DNA of 64,000 bases from VXNE01 sp965261535 (lineage in GTDB: Bacteria > Pseudomonadota > Gammaproteobacteria > Pseudomonadales > Azotimanducaceae): the NCBI GenBank assembly GCA_965261535.1, contig OZ253469.1, positions 4,777,413-4,841,412 of the forward strand. The letters run 5' to 3'. The position numbers were made by a program, and so were the translations under genes. Within the stretch, counting starts at the first letter, position 1. Every line of letters starts with the position of its first letter. Of the stretch, positions 1 through 8,850 are shown one piece after another. The notes beneath the pieces were generated by a model. It saw only the letters and a program-made list of their open reading frames with translations. It had not been told where the DNA came from and made no database searches.

Positions 1-3000
1 GGGGTAGCCCGGCGCCGGCCGAATGCCTCGATAGCGCTCGGCGATCAACTCGTTGTTGGTCAACGCCTCGTCCGTGGCGTAGCCCCAAAACTCCTTGCGC
101 ACGCGTTGGTGCAGATGCTCGGCGAAAGCCTCGACCAAACGATCCGCCAGCGCTTTTACCATGATGGCGCCGTAGTCGTCGTCCTCAAGGTGGCGGGTTG
201 CACCCGTTTCGGAGCGGATGGTAACGATGAAACCGCCGACGTAGTCTTCGACGCCGACGGGCGCGATATAGTCGGCGAGGCTCAGGCTGGGTCTGCCGTT
301 GTCAGTCTGCTGGCGCAGATGGTGCGATACCCCGAGCGCGGCGTCTCTGGCGTCGTCGCGCCAGATTTGCACATCTTCGCCGTCCCTGTTCGCCGGCCAC
401 AGGCCTATGACGCCGTTCGCGGTGAGCCAGCTCTCTTCGACTATTCGATTCAGCATGTCGCGCGCGTCTCGGTACAGGCTGGTGGCGGCTTCGCCCACGG
501 TCTCGTCGCGCAGGATGTTCGGGAACTTGCCGGCAAGCTCCCACGTCCTGAAAAAAGGGGTCCAGTCGATGTGGCCAACAAGTTTGCCGAGCGGGTATTC
601 GGGAAGACGCGTGATGCCGAGACGCGCCGGGCGTGGCGGGCGGTACGTCGACCAGTCGAGCCGCGGTCGGTTGGCAACAGCCTGCTTGTACGACAGCATC
701 GGCCTGCGCCGAGCGCCGTTTTTACGGCGCCTGCGGATCGTCGCATACTCGCGCTCGATGTCCTCGACGAACGCTTCGCGCATGGTGTCTGATACCAGGT
801 TTTGCGCCACGCCGACGCCGCGCGATGCGTCCGGCACATAGATCGTGGGGCCCGAATAGGCTGGCGCTATCTTGACCGCTGTATGCGCTTTCGAGGTGGT
901 CGCGCCGCCGATGAGCAGCGGTATCTTGAGTTCGCGGCGTTCCATTTCCGTAGCTACGCGCGTCATCTCGTCCAGCGATGGAGTGATCAGTCCCGACAGT
1001 CCGACAAGGTCGGCACCCATGTCGGCGGCTGCGTCGAGAATGGTGTCGGCCGGCGTCATGACGCCGAGATCGAGCACTTCGAAGTTGTTGCACTGAAGTA
1101 CGACGCCGACGATATTCTTGCCGATGTCATGCACGTCGCCCTTGACGGTGGCCATGACGATCTTGCCCTTGCTGCTCGCTCTGCCGCCCTCGGCGGTACG
1201 CAAAGCATCGATGAACGGCGTGAGGTGGGCCACGGCCTGTTTCATCACACGCGCGCTCTTCACCACTTGGGGCAGGAACATCTTGCCGGACCCGAACAGG
1301 TCGCCGACGATGTTCATGCCGTCCATCAACGGCCCCTCGATCACATCGATGGGAAGGGCGGCCTCGCGCCGAGCCAGTTCGGTGTCTTCGACGATGTATT
1401 TCGAGATGCCCTTCACCAATGCATGAGACAGCCGATCCGCCACCGGTGCGTTGCGCCAGTCCTCGGTCTCGATGTCCTCGCTAGCGCGACCCGCATAGCG
1501 TTCCGCAATGGCTACGAGCCGTTCGGTGGCATCGTCGCGCCTGTTCAGTACCGCGTCCTCCACGGCATCTTTCAAGTCGCTTGGAATCTCGTCATAGATC
1601 CCAAGCTGCCCGGCGTTGACGATGCCCATTGTCAGGCCGGCCTTGATGGCGTGGTAGATGAAAACGGCGTGCATCGCCTCGCGCACAGCGTCGTTGCCGC
1701 GAAAGGAAAACGACATATTGCTGACGCCGCCGGAACAGTTGACGCGCGGGAATTCCCGCTTGATCCATCGGCAGGCTTCCATGAAATCGACGGCATAGTT
1801 CGCATGGGTTTCGATACCTGTCGCGATGGCGAAGATGTTGGGATCGAAGATGATGTCTTCGGGCGGGAATCCAACTCGATCCACCAGGATGTCATAAGCC
1901 CGTTTCAACACCTCCTTGCGGCGGGCCAGGGTGTCTGCCTGGCCCGACTCGTCGAATGCCATGACGACGACCGCCGCCCCGTATGCCCGGCATAGGTGCG
2001 CGCGCTCGACAAACATCGCTTCGCCGTCCTTCAGACTCAGCGAATTGACCACGGACTTGCCCTGTACCCGGCGCAGGCCCGCCTCGATAACTTCCCATTT
2101 GCTGGAGTCGATCATGATCGGCACGCGGGCGATATCGGGTTCGCTCATGACCAGGTCGAGGAAGCGTCCCATCGCTTCGGCACCTTCCAGCATGCCCTCG
2201 TCCATGTTGATATCGATGATCTGCGCTCCGTTGTCCACTTGCTGGCGCGCCACCTCCAACGCTTGGGCGTAATCGTCACGCTTGATCAATCGACGGAACC
2301 GGGCGGAACCCGTGACGTTGGTACGTTCTCCAATGTTGACGAACAGCGAGTCCGAGGTGACTTCGAGCGCTTCGAGCCCGCAAAGCGCGAGGTGCCCGGG
2401 TCGGGCCGGAGCGCGTCGCGGCGCTATCGCCTTGACGCGACGAGCGATCTCGCGAATATGGGCCGGCGTGGTGCCGCAACACCCTCCCACCATGTTGACC
2501 ATGCCGCCACGGGCGAAGTCCTCGATGACATCCGCCATCGATGCGGGGGTCTCGTCGTATTCGCCGAATTCATTGGGTAGGCCGGCATTTGGATGCACGC
2601 TGACGAACGCCGGGGAAAGGCGGGAAAGTTCCTCGATGTGGGGGCGCAACGCAGCGGCGCCCAAAGCGCAATTGAGTCCGGCGAGAAGCGGCTCGGCGTG
2701 GGAGATCGCGTGCCAGAACGCTGCACAGGTCTGCCCCGAAAGCGTGCGGCCGCTCGCGTCGGTGATGGTGCCGGATACCATCAGCGGCAACTGCTTGGCA
2801 CATTGCTCGAACGCGCGCCGGATGCCGAACAACGCTGCCTTGGCGTTCAGGGTGTCGAAGACCGTCTCGATCATCAACAGATCGACGCCGCCCAGTATGA
2901 GCGCGGTGGCGGCTTCGACGTAGGCCTCTTCCAGCTCACCGAAGCGGACGTTCCGAAATCCAGGATCTTCGACATCGGGAGAGATGCTGGCCGTGCGGTT

Positions 3001-3393
3001 GGTGGGTCCGAGGACGCCGGCAACGAATCGGGGCCGCTCCGGTGTCGAGTGCGCGTCGGCGGCGCGACGCGCGATCTGCGCGGCCGCGAGGTTCATATCG
3101 TAGACCGCGTGTTCGAGGCCATAGTCCGCTTGCGCTATGCGCGTCGCGGTGAACGTGTTGGTTTCGATGACATCGGCGCCGGCGTCGAGGTAGGCGTTGT
3201 GGATGTGCTCGACCACATCGGGCCGGGTGAGCGACAACACATCGCCGTTCCCTTGAAGCTGCGCGCCATGGATCTTGAACCGCTCGCCGCGAAAATCCTT
3301 TTCGCTCAACCCTTGCGCCTGCTGCATGGTGCCGGTGGCGCCGTCGAGGATCAGGATGCGCTCTTCGAGCGCCTGTGCGAGAGGATGTTTCAT
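1..3393 (-). CDS. metH: Cobalamin-dependent methionine synthase, 3' end cut by window edge
   Basis: Methionine synthase transfers the methyl group of methyltetrahydrofolate to homocysteine through cobalamin. The reading frame begins at ATG 3393 and is open to the left edge, giving 1131 residues of a protein usually about 1200-1230 long, so roughly the last 100 are outside. Domains appear in the canonical order: homocysteine methyltransferase (residues 1-325, zinc ligands in GGCCGTT near 303), pterin-binding domain (FVNIGERTNVTGS near 350), cap and B12-binding domain (DVHDIGKN near 753, the His being the cobalt ligand), and the start of the S-adenosylmethionine activation domain after about 900. 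It is divergent from nfuA. No Shine-Dalgarno sequence is obvious before the ATG. Identification is firm. Confidence 0.97.
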   Translation of the reverse strand, partial: MKHPLAQALEERILILDGATGTMQQAQGLSEKDFRGERFKIHGAQLQGNGDVLSLTRPDVVEHIHNAYLDAGADVIETNTFTATRIAQADYGLEHAVYDMNLAAAQIARRAADAHSTPERPRFVAGVLGPTNRTASISPDVEDPGFRNVRFGELEEAYVEAATALILGGVDLLMIETVFDTLNAKAALFGIRRAFEQCAKQLPLMVSGTITDASGRTLSGQTCAAFWHAISHAEPLLAGLNCALGAAALRPHIEELSRLSPAFVSVHPNAGLPNEFGEYDETPASMADVIEDFARGGMVNMVGGCCGTTPAHIREIARRVKAIAPRRAPARPGHLALCGLEALEVTSDSLFVNIGERTNVTGSARFRRLIKRDDYAQALEVARQQVDNGAQIIDINMDEGMLEGAEAMGRFLDLVMSEPDIARVPIMIDSSKWEVIEAGLRRVQGKSVVNSLSLKDGEAMFVERAHLCRAYGAAVVVMAFDESGQADTLARRKEVLKRAYDILVDRVGFPPEDIIFDPNIFAIATGIETHANYAVDFMEACRWIKREFPRVNCSGGVSNMSFSFRGNDAVREAMHAVFIYHAIKAGLTMGIVNAGQLGIYDEIPSDLKDAVEDAVLNRRDDATERLVAIAERYAGRASEDIETEDWRNAPVADRLSHALVKGISKYIVEDTELARREAALPIDVIEGPLMDGMNIVGDLFGSGKMFLPQVVKSARVMKQAVAHLTPFIDALRTAEGGRASSKGKIVMATVKGDVHDIGKNIVGVVLQCNNFEVLDLGVMTPADTILDAAADMGADLVGLSGLITPSLDEMTRVATEMERRELKIPLLIGGATTSKAHTAVKIAPAYSGPTIYVPDASRGVGVAQNLVSDTMREAFVEDIEREYATIRRRRKNGARRRPMLSYKQAVANRPRLDWSTYRPPRPARLGITRLPEYPLGKLVGHIDWTPFFRTWELAGKFPNILRDETVGEAATSLYRDARDMLNRIVEESWLTANGVIGLWPANRDGEDVQIWRDDARDAALGVSHHLRQQTDNGRPSLSLADYIAPVGVEDYVGGFIVTIRSETGATRHLEDDDYGAIMVKALADRLVEAFAEHLHQRVRKEFWGYATDEALTNNELIAERYRGIRPAPGYP

Positions 3394-3473
3394 TGCTTTA
3401 GCGCGTAGCGCGCGCAACGGGTCAGATTAGCCCGGGAGCACGGGAGCGCAATTGAAGTTCCAACGCTGCAACA

Positions 3474-3486
3474 TGACTTCATTTCA
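3474..3486. promoter_or_regulatory. Possible MetR-like half-palindrome in the metH/nfuA divergent region
   Basis: The 236-bp divergent spacer between metH and nfuA holds TGACTTCATTTCA, one mismatch from the enterobacterial MetR pattern TGAA-N5-TTCA. It lies about 80 bp upstream of metH, a reasonable position for an activator. A single near-match in one spacer is weak evidence. No B12, SAM or SAH riboswitch core was recognised here. Confidence 0.2.
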
Positions 3487-3629
3487 TCTAGTGCCAACGC
3501 TCTCCGGCGACGGGAATGCAAGCGCGCAACCGGGTTACGGCCCGTAACGCCATGATCGAGAGTGATGATGCAGACGCGACGGACACGATTCGCTAGAATA
3601 TCCCGAGTAATTTGATCGGGATTTGACCT

Positions 3630-4208
3630 GTGATAGAAATTTCCGACGCCGCCAAAGACTATCTGAAAGAGCTCTTGGCTAAGCAGGAAGAGGGTTGCGG
3701 GATTCGCGTCTTCGTGGCGCAGCCGGGCACTGCCAACGCCGAAACCTGCATCGCGTACTGTCGTCCCGGAGAAGAGCAGGACGACGATGTGGTCGTGGAC
3801 ATGGGCGGGTTCAAAGGGTATTTCGAAAAGCGTAGCGAGTCGTATCTGCTGGACGCTGTCGTGGACTTTCAGGAGGATCGCCTGGGCGGGCAGCTTACGA
3901 TCCGCGCGCCCAACGCGCGCACGCCCAACGTCACACCGGACTCGCCGCTGGAAGACAGGATCAACTATGTGCTCTACAACGAGATCAATCCGGGTCTCGC
4001 GTCGCACGGAGGCATGGTGACGCTGGTCGAGGTGGTGCACGACGACACTGCGGTTTTGCAGTTCGGCGGCGGTTGCCAGGGATGTGCCGCGGTTGACATC
4101 ACGTTGAAGCAGGGCGTCGAGAAGACGCTGATGGACCAGATACCGGAACTCGCCGCAATCAGGGACGCGACGGACCATAGTTTTGCGGAGAACGCCTACT
4201 ATCGTTAA
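3630..4208 (+). CDS. nfuA: Fe-S biogenesis protein NfuA
   Basis: NfuA is a carrier that receives [4Fe-4S] clusters and passes them to client enzymes. The 192-residue product has the two-part NfuA layout: a degenerate A-type (IscA-like) domain over residues 1-95 and a C-terminal Nfu domain containing the cluster-binding GGCQGCAAVD motif with Cys 149 and Cys 152. The length matches E. coli NfuA (191). The start is GTG at 3630; the next in-frame candidates would cut into the conserved N-terminal domain. The gene converges on aroG and the two stop codons overlap. The aconitase, MoaA and similar clients of NfuA are not in this window. Confidence 0.95.
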   Translation: MIEISDAAKDYLKELLAKQEEGCGIRVFVAQPGTANAETCIAYCRPGEEQDDDVVVDMGGFKGYFEKRSESYLLDAVVDFQEDRLGGQLTIRAPNARTPNVTPDSPLEDRINYVLYNEINPGLASHGGMVTLVEVVHDDTAVLQFGGGCQGCAAVDITLKQGVEKTLMDQIPELAAIRDATDHSFAENAYYR

Positions 4209-5323
4209 CGGCTCACCTTGTCGAGAGTGGCCGCGGCGCATCGCCGGTTCTTAGCGGCCCGTTTCGCGAGTAGCGGCGCAAGCCGCTGGGCCAATTCGCG
4301 CAGCAGCGATTCCGTACATTCCCAACCGATGCATGCGTCGGTAATCGACACGCCATAACGCAAGTCTCGACTGAGCGGTTGACCGCCCTCGGCCAGGTTG
4401 CTTTCAAGCATGATGCCGATGATGGATGCATTGCCGTCTTCGATCTGCCGGGTAACCGCTCGCGCCACAACGGGTTGATTGCGGTGATCCTTGTTCGAGT
4501 TGGCATGGGAGCAGTCCACCATGAGATTGACCGGAAGGCCCGCTTGGCGAAGGGCTTCTCCGCACGTGGCGACCGACTCGGGATCGTAGTTCGTCCCGGC
4601 ATTGCCGCCGCGCAGAACGATGTGGGCCAGCTCGTTGCCTCGCGTATGGATGACCGCAACCTGACCCGAGGGGTTGATGCCGAGAAAACGGTGCGGCTTG
4701 GTCATGGACCGCAGGGCGTTGACAGCGACCGTGAGGCTCCCGTCGGTGCCGTTCTTTACGCCGACGATGGAGGACAGGCCCGACGCCATCTCCCGATGCG
4801 TTTGCGACTCGGTAGTGCGTGCCCCAATGGCGGACCAGGTGATCAGGTCGTGCAGGTACTGGGGCATGATCGGATCCAACGCTTCGGTCGAGAGCGGCAG
4901 ACCGATTCGGGTAATGTCGATCAGGAGTTGGCGCGCGCGCCGTATACCCTCCTCGATGCGAAACGTATCGTCGAGATAGGGGTCGTTGATGAAGCCCTTC
5001 CAGCCGACCGTTGTTCGCGGCTTTTCGAAGTAGGCCCGCATCACCAGATACAAGCTCTCCGATGTCTCCCGGGCGAGTTCGGCGAGTTTGCGCGCATACT
5101 CGATCGCGGCGTCGGTGTCGTGGATCGAGCACGGTCCGACGACGACGAGGAGGCGATGATCCCGGCGTTCGAGAATGTTCCGCACAGAGCGCCGGGCTTC
5201 CAGCACCGCGGTGGCGATTTCCGGCGTGGCGGGAAAGTCTTCCTTCACTGCTTGGGGGCTGGGCAGTATTTCATGTGCCAGCACGTTGAGGTTCTCCGTC
5301 TTGTGTTTCGTCTTGTGTTTCAT
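4205..5323 (-). CDS. aroG: Class I 3-deoxy-7-phosphoheptulonate (DAHP) synthase
   Basis: This enzyme condenses phosphoenolpyruvate and erythrose 4-phosphate, the first step of aromatic amino acid synthesis. The 372-residue protein shows the type I-alpha signatures VVGPCSIHD, KPRTTVGWKG, GARTTESQTHREMASG, GTDGSL and VDCSHANS, which line the PEP, metal and sugar-phosphate sites. It is slightly longer than the E. coli AroF/G/H enzymes (about 350), with a charged N-terminal tail. AGGAGG lies upstream of ATG 5323. Which amino acid feeds back on it cannot be told from these motifs, so aroG is used as the family name. Immediately upstream is a terminator and an aromatic-rich leader reading frame, indicating transcriptional control by aminoacyl-tRNA supply. 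Confidence 0.95.
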   Translation of the reverse strand: MKHKTKHKTENLNVLAHEILPSPQAVKEDFPATPEIATAVLEARRSVRNILERRDHRLLVVVGPCSIHDTDAAIEYARKLAELARETSESLYLVMRAYFEKPRTTVGWKGFINDPYLDDTFRIEEGIRRARQLLIDITRIGLPLSTEALDPIMPQYLHDLITWSAIGARTTESQTHREMASGLSSIVGVKNGTDGSLTVAVNALRSMTKPHRFLGINPSGQVAVIHTRGNELAHIVLRGGNAGTNYDPESVATCGEALRQAGLPVNLMVDCSHANSNKDHRNQPVVARAVTRQIEDGNASIIGIMLESNLAEGGQPLSRDLRYGVSITDACIGWECTESLLRELAQRLAPLLAKRAAKNRRCAAATLDKVSR

Positions 5324-5359
5324 GGGGCGCCTCCTTGATGAGAGTCTTGCCGAATGCGC

Positions 5360-5392
5360 AAAAAAAACCCCGATGGTTGCTGCCTATCGGGG
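5360..5392 (-). terminator. Rho-independent terminator between the leader peptide and aroG
   Basis: On the minus strand a 7-bp perfect stem (CCCCGAT at 5392-5386 pairing with ATCGGGG at 5374-5368) has an 11-nt loop and is followed at once by eight T residues (5367-5360). It sits 37 nt before the aroG start codon and downstream of the leader reading frame, the position expected of an attenuator rather than of a gene-end terminator. Confidence 0.85.
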
Positions 5393-5466
5393 TCTGGTCT
5401 CCAGAGGCAGCTGGCGCTGCCCGCAAACGAGCCGCGCTACAACTTAAAGTAGGTAAACCTGTAGCG
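5368..5466 (-). promoter_or_regulatory. Putative aromatic amino acid attenuator of aroG
   Basis: Four perfect helices can be drawn in transcription order: 5466-5460 with 5441-5435 (CGCTACA/TGTAGCG, enclosing most of the aromatic codons of the leader); 5421-5416 with 5411-5406 (GGCAGC/GCTGCC); 5411-5405 with 5385-5379 (GCTGCCT/AGGCAGC); and the terminator 5392-5386 with 5374-5368. The second and third use the same bases. The third encloses the 5' arm of the terminator and uses its loop, so it competes with termination. This nested, mutually exclusive arrangement after a leader ORF is the hallmark of ribosome-mediated attenuation. The helices are read from the sequence; the switching order is inferred. 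Confidence 0.7.
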
Positions 5467-5541
5467 TCGCCAGCGAATGGGCGCCGAGCAGCACGCTCGC
5501 GCGGTTCGCGCGTGCATCTGACGTCGAGTGCACTCCAGCAT
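5437..5541 (-). CDS. Aromatic-rich leader peptide of aroG
   Basis: A 34-codon reading frame ends in the order Trp, Arg, Arg, Tyr, Arg, Phe, Thr, Tyr, Phe, Lys, Leu, stop: all three aromatic amino acids within the last eleven codons. ATG 5541 has GGAAG seven bases upstream; an internal ATG at 5517 would give 26 residues. The stop codon lies in the 3' arm of a hairpin and 45 nt before the terminator stem. The peptide itself needs no function: translation speed over the aromatic codons would report charged tRNA levels. The composition is far outside what the GC-rich surroundings would give by chance, but translation is unproven. Confidence 0.65.
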   Translation of the reverse strand: MLECTRRQMHARTARACCSAPIRWRRYRFTYFKL

Positions 5542-5625
5542 TCGCAATCTTCCCACCGTTGGCGGACGTTCGTTTGACTGGTCCGAGGGCGCCGATTGTC
5601 GCGTCTGCCGAAATAAAGTCAAGCC

Positions 5626-8600
5626 TCAATCGTGCAACTGACGCCGTTCGACCTCGACCAATTTCGGCAGGGCCGTCAGGTATAGCGCCGTCTTGATGGG
5701 TTGCGAATGGTCCAGTTCAGACAAGACTCTCGCATACAACGCAAGCTGCGCCGCGTGCCGATCCAGTTGCAGTTGCGCGAACTCGGCCTCGTCCTGGCCG
5801 TCCCGGGGCACCGCGGTCTTGTAGTCGACAATCCAGCGGCAACCGTTGTCGTCGACGAACGTTCGATCGATGACAATATTACGGATTTCACCGTCGATGA
5901 ACGCTGTGTACGGCGCCTCCGATTCCGCATCGCGGCGGGCGGCGTCGAGCAGCCAGCGGCCGTATTCGTCATCCAGAACGCCGGCGATCTGCCTGCGAAT
6001 CTCTGCCAGCGCGCGGGCCGCCTTGATGCCTTCGCGACGCAATAGACGATCCCAGGCTGCTTCCCGCGCGGCCAGGTGCGCGCGCGAATCGGGTAGTGGC
6101 GTCGCAGCGAGTCGCTTCAGTTCGCCATGCACGATATTGCCGATGGCCGTTTCGGGCTGATCCAGAATCAGAGTGCCGGGAGTGGCATCCGTATGGGGGG
6201 CAGGATCCAGGACCACTTCCGGCAGCGCGACCGGCGGGGACCATAGATAGTCACCGGGAAGGCTGTTGAAGACATTGCCATGCCTCGGAGTATCTGGATC
6301 GATGTCCGGTGCAGGCTTCACGAACACCGCCTGTTCCCTGATCAACGGCCAGATCATCGACAGCATGGATTCGCGCGGCGGCGGCGAATCGACGCCCTTG
6401 TCGAGACTCGCGAACCATGTCAGCGACTTGATCGCGCGCGTTGCCGCGACGTAGATCAGGCGACCGATTTCGTTCCGGTCCCGGATACGTTCCTCGCGAA
6501 CAAGCCAGCGGTACAGCGAGCCACTTTCGCGCGACATCGCTGTTGCCATCAGCAGGTCGTCGCCTTCGGGGCGCCAAAGTACGAGCGCCGGATCTGAACG
6601 GCGCGTTGCCTTCTCCAGGCCCGGCACGAGGACATGATCGAATTCCAATCCCTTCGCCTTGTGGATCGTCATGACTTCTATGGCATGTCCTTCGGCGGAA
6701 GAAGACGCATACAGCCGGCGGACGGCGGACCAGAGCGCGCCCGGTGTCGAATCCGGGGGCTCAAGCTCTTCCAGCAGATCCAGGTAGCGCTCGGCATCGT
6801 CCAGGTGCGTGTCGCTGTCGTACGCATCGACGCCGCCGAGGCGCAACCAAAGCCATTCCACCCGGCGGCGCGCAGAACCGCCTCCAGGTTGTCGCGCCAC
6901 GGCCTGCGCGAGGCGGGCGATTCTTCGCTTGCCGTCTTGCGAGTAGCCAACCACGCGCAGCATATCGTCGATACCTCGTGCCCGAGCGGCGCGCTCGAGG
7001 TCGGGCAGACGCATCCCGATCAGGGGCGAACGCAGCACGCAAAGCCACGCGAAGCGGTCATTCGCGTCCGCGAGCGCCAGGGTCAGCGCGTGCAGGTCAC
7101 GTACCACGCCGGTATCGGCCAGGAGTTCGATGTCCTTGCCCTGCCAGGCAATGCCGGCGCGGCGCAGCGCGGACAACAGTCCCGCGAGCGCAGTTCGTGC
7201 CCGCACGAGCACGGCGATGGAGTCTTCGGGATGTTCGCGCCTGATTTCAAGAATTCGCTCAACGACCTGCGTGCTCTGCCCCCGGCCGGCGACATCTTCG
7301 AGACACATGATGGCTCGCACTTCGCCGCCCGCTTCGGTCGCGGAGACGGACGGTTGGTAGCCCACCTGGTCGATGGAATCGGCGCCGAAAAGCGTTCCGA
7401 AAGTCGTGTTGCACCAATCAACCAGAGAAGAGCGGGAACGAAAGTTGCTCGTCAGTTGCAGACCTCGGAGAGGCACTTGCCCGATTCCTCGCGCGAATGT
7501 TTCCTGATATAGGCGCACGTCGGCGTCCCGGAATCGATACACCGACTGCATGGGATCGCCGACCGCAAAAAACGAGTTGCCATCGCCTTTGTGCCACGAC
7601 TCCATCAGCGTCTGCAGGAGGCGGTATTGACCGAGTGAAGTGTCCTGAAATTCATCTACCAATAGGTGCGCGATCCGGTAGTCCATGGCCAGCGCAAGGT
7701 CCGTGGGCGCGCCTTCGCGTTCGAGCGCCCGGCGCGCATTGATGATCAGTTCCGGGAAATCGACCGCGCCGAGATCGCGGAATACTGCGTCGAGCTCTAC
7801 TTTCAGGAGCGAAAGCGCGACGGCGAAACACGTGATCGCCTCTCGCTCCGCGTTTGGCAACGCGCTATCGGGCGCCGCTCTCATGGCGGCGAAATGGGGC
7901 ATGGCGCCGTGTGCGTCGAGCGCCTTGATCACATCCATGGCACGCGCCTTCTCGGCTCTTGCGCGCGGCGGAAAGCCATCGCGCACCGTGAGAAGCCGTC
8001 GCGCCGGGCCCCTATCGGTAGTGGCGAGCTTTGCCGCCGCACGCCATGCGTCGATGTTGTCGGGATCGAGAGGACCCGGTTCGCGCCGATCCAATTGGTT
8101 CGCGGCAAAAATGACGCTTTCCGCCAGGGTATCGATCAACTGCGCGGGCACCGCTTCCGCAAGCCTCGCGATGTTGGTGCGATTTAGCGCGCGGATGGCC
8201 CGTTCGACGCTCGCCGCCACGATCTCCGGATGCCGGGCGTGTTGTGCGACGGCGACAATGGGATCCAGCCACTGATCTCGCCGCGCCAGCATCGCCGTCA
8301 GCAGTGCGCGTGCTTCGTTGTAGTCGTTGTCGATCAACGCGAGGAAGTCAGCGAGCAGCGGCGCTGCCGGATCGCCGTGGAGCCTTTCGAATAGCCGATC
8401 CACGGCGTTGGCGTAGACGGCCTGGGCGTCCTCGACGAAGTTGGCGTCGAAACCGAACCGACTCCCCGCCGGCATCCGTCGCGCCAGGCTGAGGGCGAAG
8501 GCGTCGATGGTCTGTATCTTGATTCGCTGGGGCTGTTCGAGGAGTTGCCAACCCAAGTTGGCATCGCGTTCGACGGCAGCAGCCGCATCCTCCGTTCGTC

Positions 8601-8850
8601 CGGCCAGTTCGCGGTACACGCGCTGGCGCATCTCGCCGGCGGCCTTGCGCGTGAACGTGATGGCGAGAATCTGCTCGGGACGCTCGACATGGCCGAGGAG
8701 CGCCAGGTATCGGCGGACCAATAGCGATGTTTTCCCGGAACCGGCGGGGGCTTGAAGGATGACGGATTGCCGCGGGTCAACGGCGATGTCGCGTGCCTCG
8801 CTATCGTCCAGCAGTGCCCCGCCGCCGGAGCTTTGGATGGAGCTTTTCAT
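5626..8850 (-). CDS. addA: AddA-type helicase-nuclease (UvrD superfamily)
   Basis: This is the helicase-nuclease subunit of the AddAB complex, which resects double-strand breaks for homologous recombination. From ATG 8850 the protein has 1074 residues. It shows UvrD-family motifs in order: Walker A APAGSGKT (residues 34-41), FTRKAAGEM, Walker B LVDEFQDTS, a GDPMQSVYRFRDA motif III, LTSNFRS, and AIEVMTIHKAKGLEFD in the second RecA-like half. A C-terminal RecB-type nuclease domain follows, with the WIVDYKT active site near residue 1007. The start was chosen because ATGA at 8850-8847 overlaps the addB stop, indicating coupled translation. An ATG two codons upstream (8856) is also possible. Confidence 0.9.
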   Translation of the reverse strand: MKSSIQSSGGGALLDDSEARDIAVDPRQSVILQAPAGSGKTSLLVRRYLALLGHVERPEQILAITFTRKAAGEMRQRVYRELAGRTEDAAAAVERDANLGWQLLEQPQRIKIQTIDAFALSLARRMPAGSRFGFDANFVEDAQAVYANAVDRLFERLHGDPAAPLLADFLALIDNDYNEARALLTAMLARRDQWLDPIVAVAQHARHPEIVAASVERAIRALNRTNIARLAEAVPAQLIDTLAESVIFAANQLDRREPGPLDPDNIDAWRAAAKLATTDRGPARRLLTVRDGFPPRARAEKARAMDVIKALDAHGAMPHFAAMRAAPDSALPNAEREAITCFAVALSLLKVELDAVFRDLGAVDFPELIINARRALEREGAPTDLALAMDYRIAHLLVDEFQDTSLGQYRLLQTLMESWHKGDGNSFFAVGDPMQSVYRFRDADVRLYQETFARGIGQVPLRGLQLTSNFRSRSSLVDWCNTTFGTLFGADSIDQVGYQPSVSATEAGGEVRAIMCLEDVAGRGQSTQVVERILEIRREHPEDSIAVLVRARTALAGLLSALRRAGIAWQGKDIELLADTGVVRDLHALTLALADANDRFAWLCVLRSPLIGMRLPDLERAARARGIDDMLRVVGYSQDGKRRIARLAQAVARQPGGGSARRRVEWLWLRLGGVDAYDSDTHLDDAERYLDLLEELEPPDSTPGALWSAVRRLYASSSAEGHAIEVMTIHKAKGLEFDHVLVPGLEKATRRSDPALVLWRPEGDDLLMATAMSRESGSLYRWLVREERIRDRNEIGRLIYVAATRAIKSLTWFASLDKGVDSPPPRESMLSMIWPLIREQAVFVKPAPDIDPDTPRHGNVFNSLPGDYLWSPPVALPEVVLDPAPHTDATPGTLILDQPETAIGNIVHGELKRLAATPLPDSRAHLAAREAAWDRLLRREGIKAARALAEIRRQIAGVLDDEYGRWLLDAARRDAESEAPYTAFIDGEIRNIVIDRTFVDDNGCRWIVDYKTAVPRDGQDEAEFAQLQLDRHAAQLALYARVLSELDHSQPIKTALYLTALPKLVEVERRQLHD

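Noticed and set aside
802..1995. Long plus-strand reading frames opposite metH
   Set aside because: They lie antisense to a well-supported methionine synthase, are Arg/His-rich and resemble no family; they arise from high GC content.
3394..3629. SAH, SAM or cobalamin riboswitch upstream of metH
   Set aside because: I looked for the conserved cores and found none on the minus strand. The spacer also lacks a terminator-like stem.
3390..4241. 283-codon minus-strand frame opposite nfuA
   Set aside because: It is antisense to NfuA and shows no protein family features.
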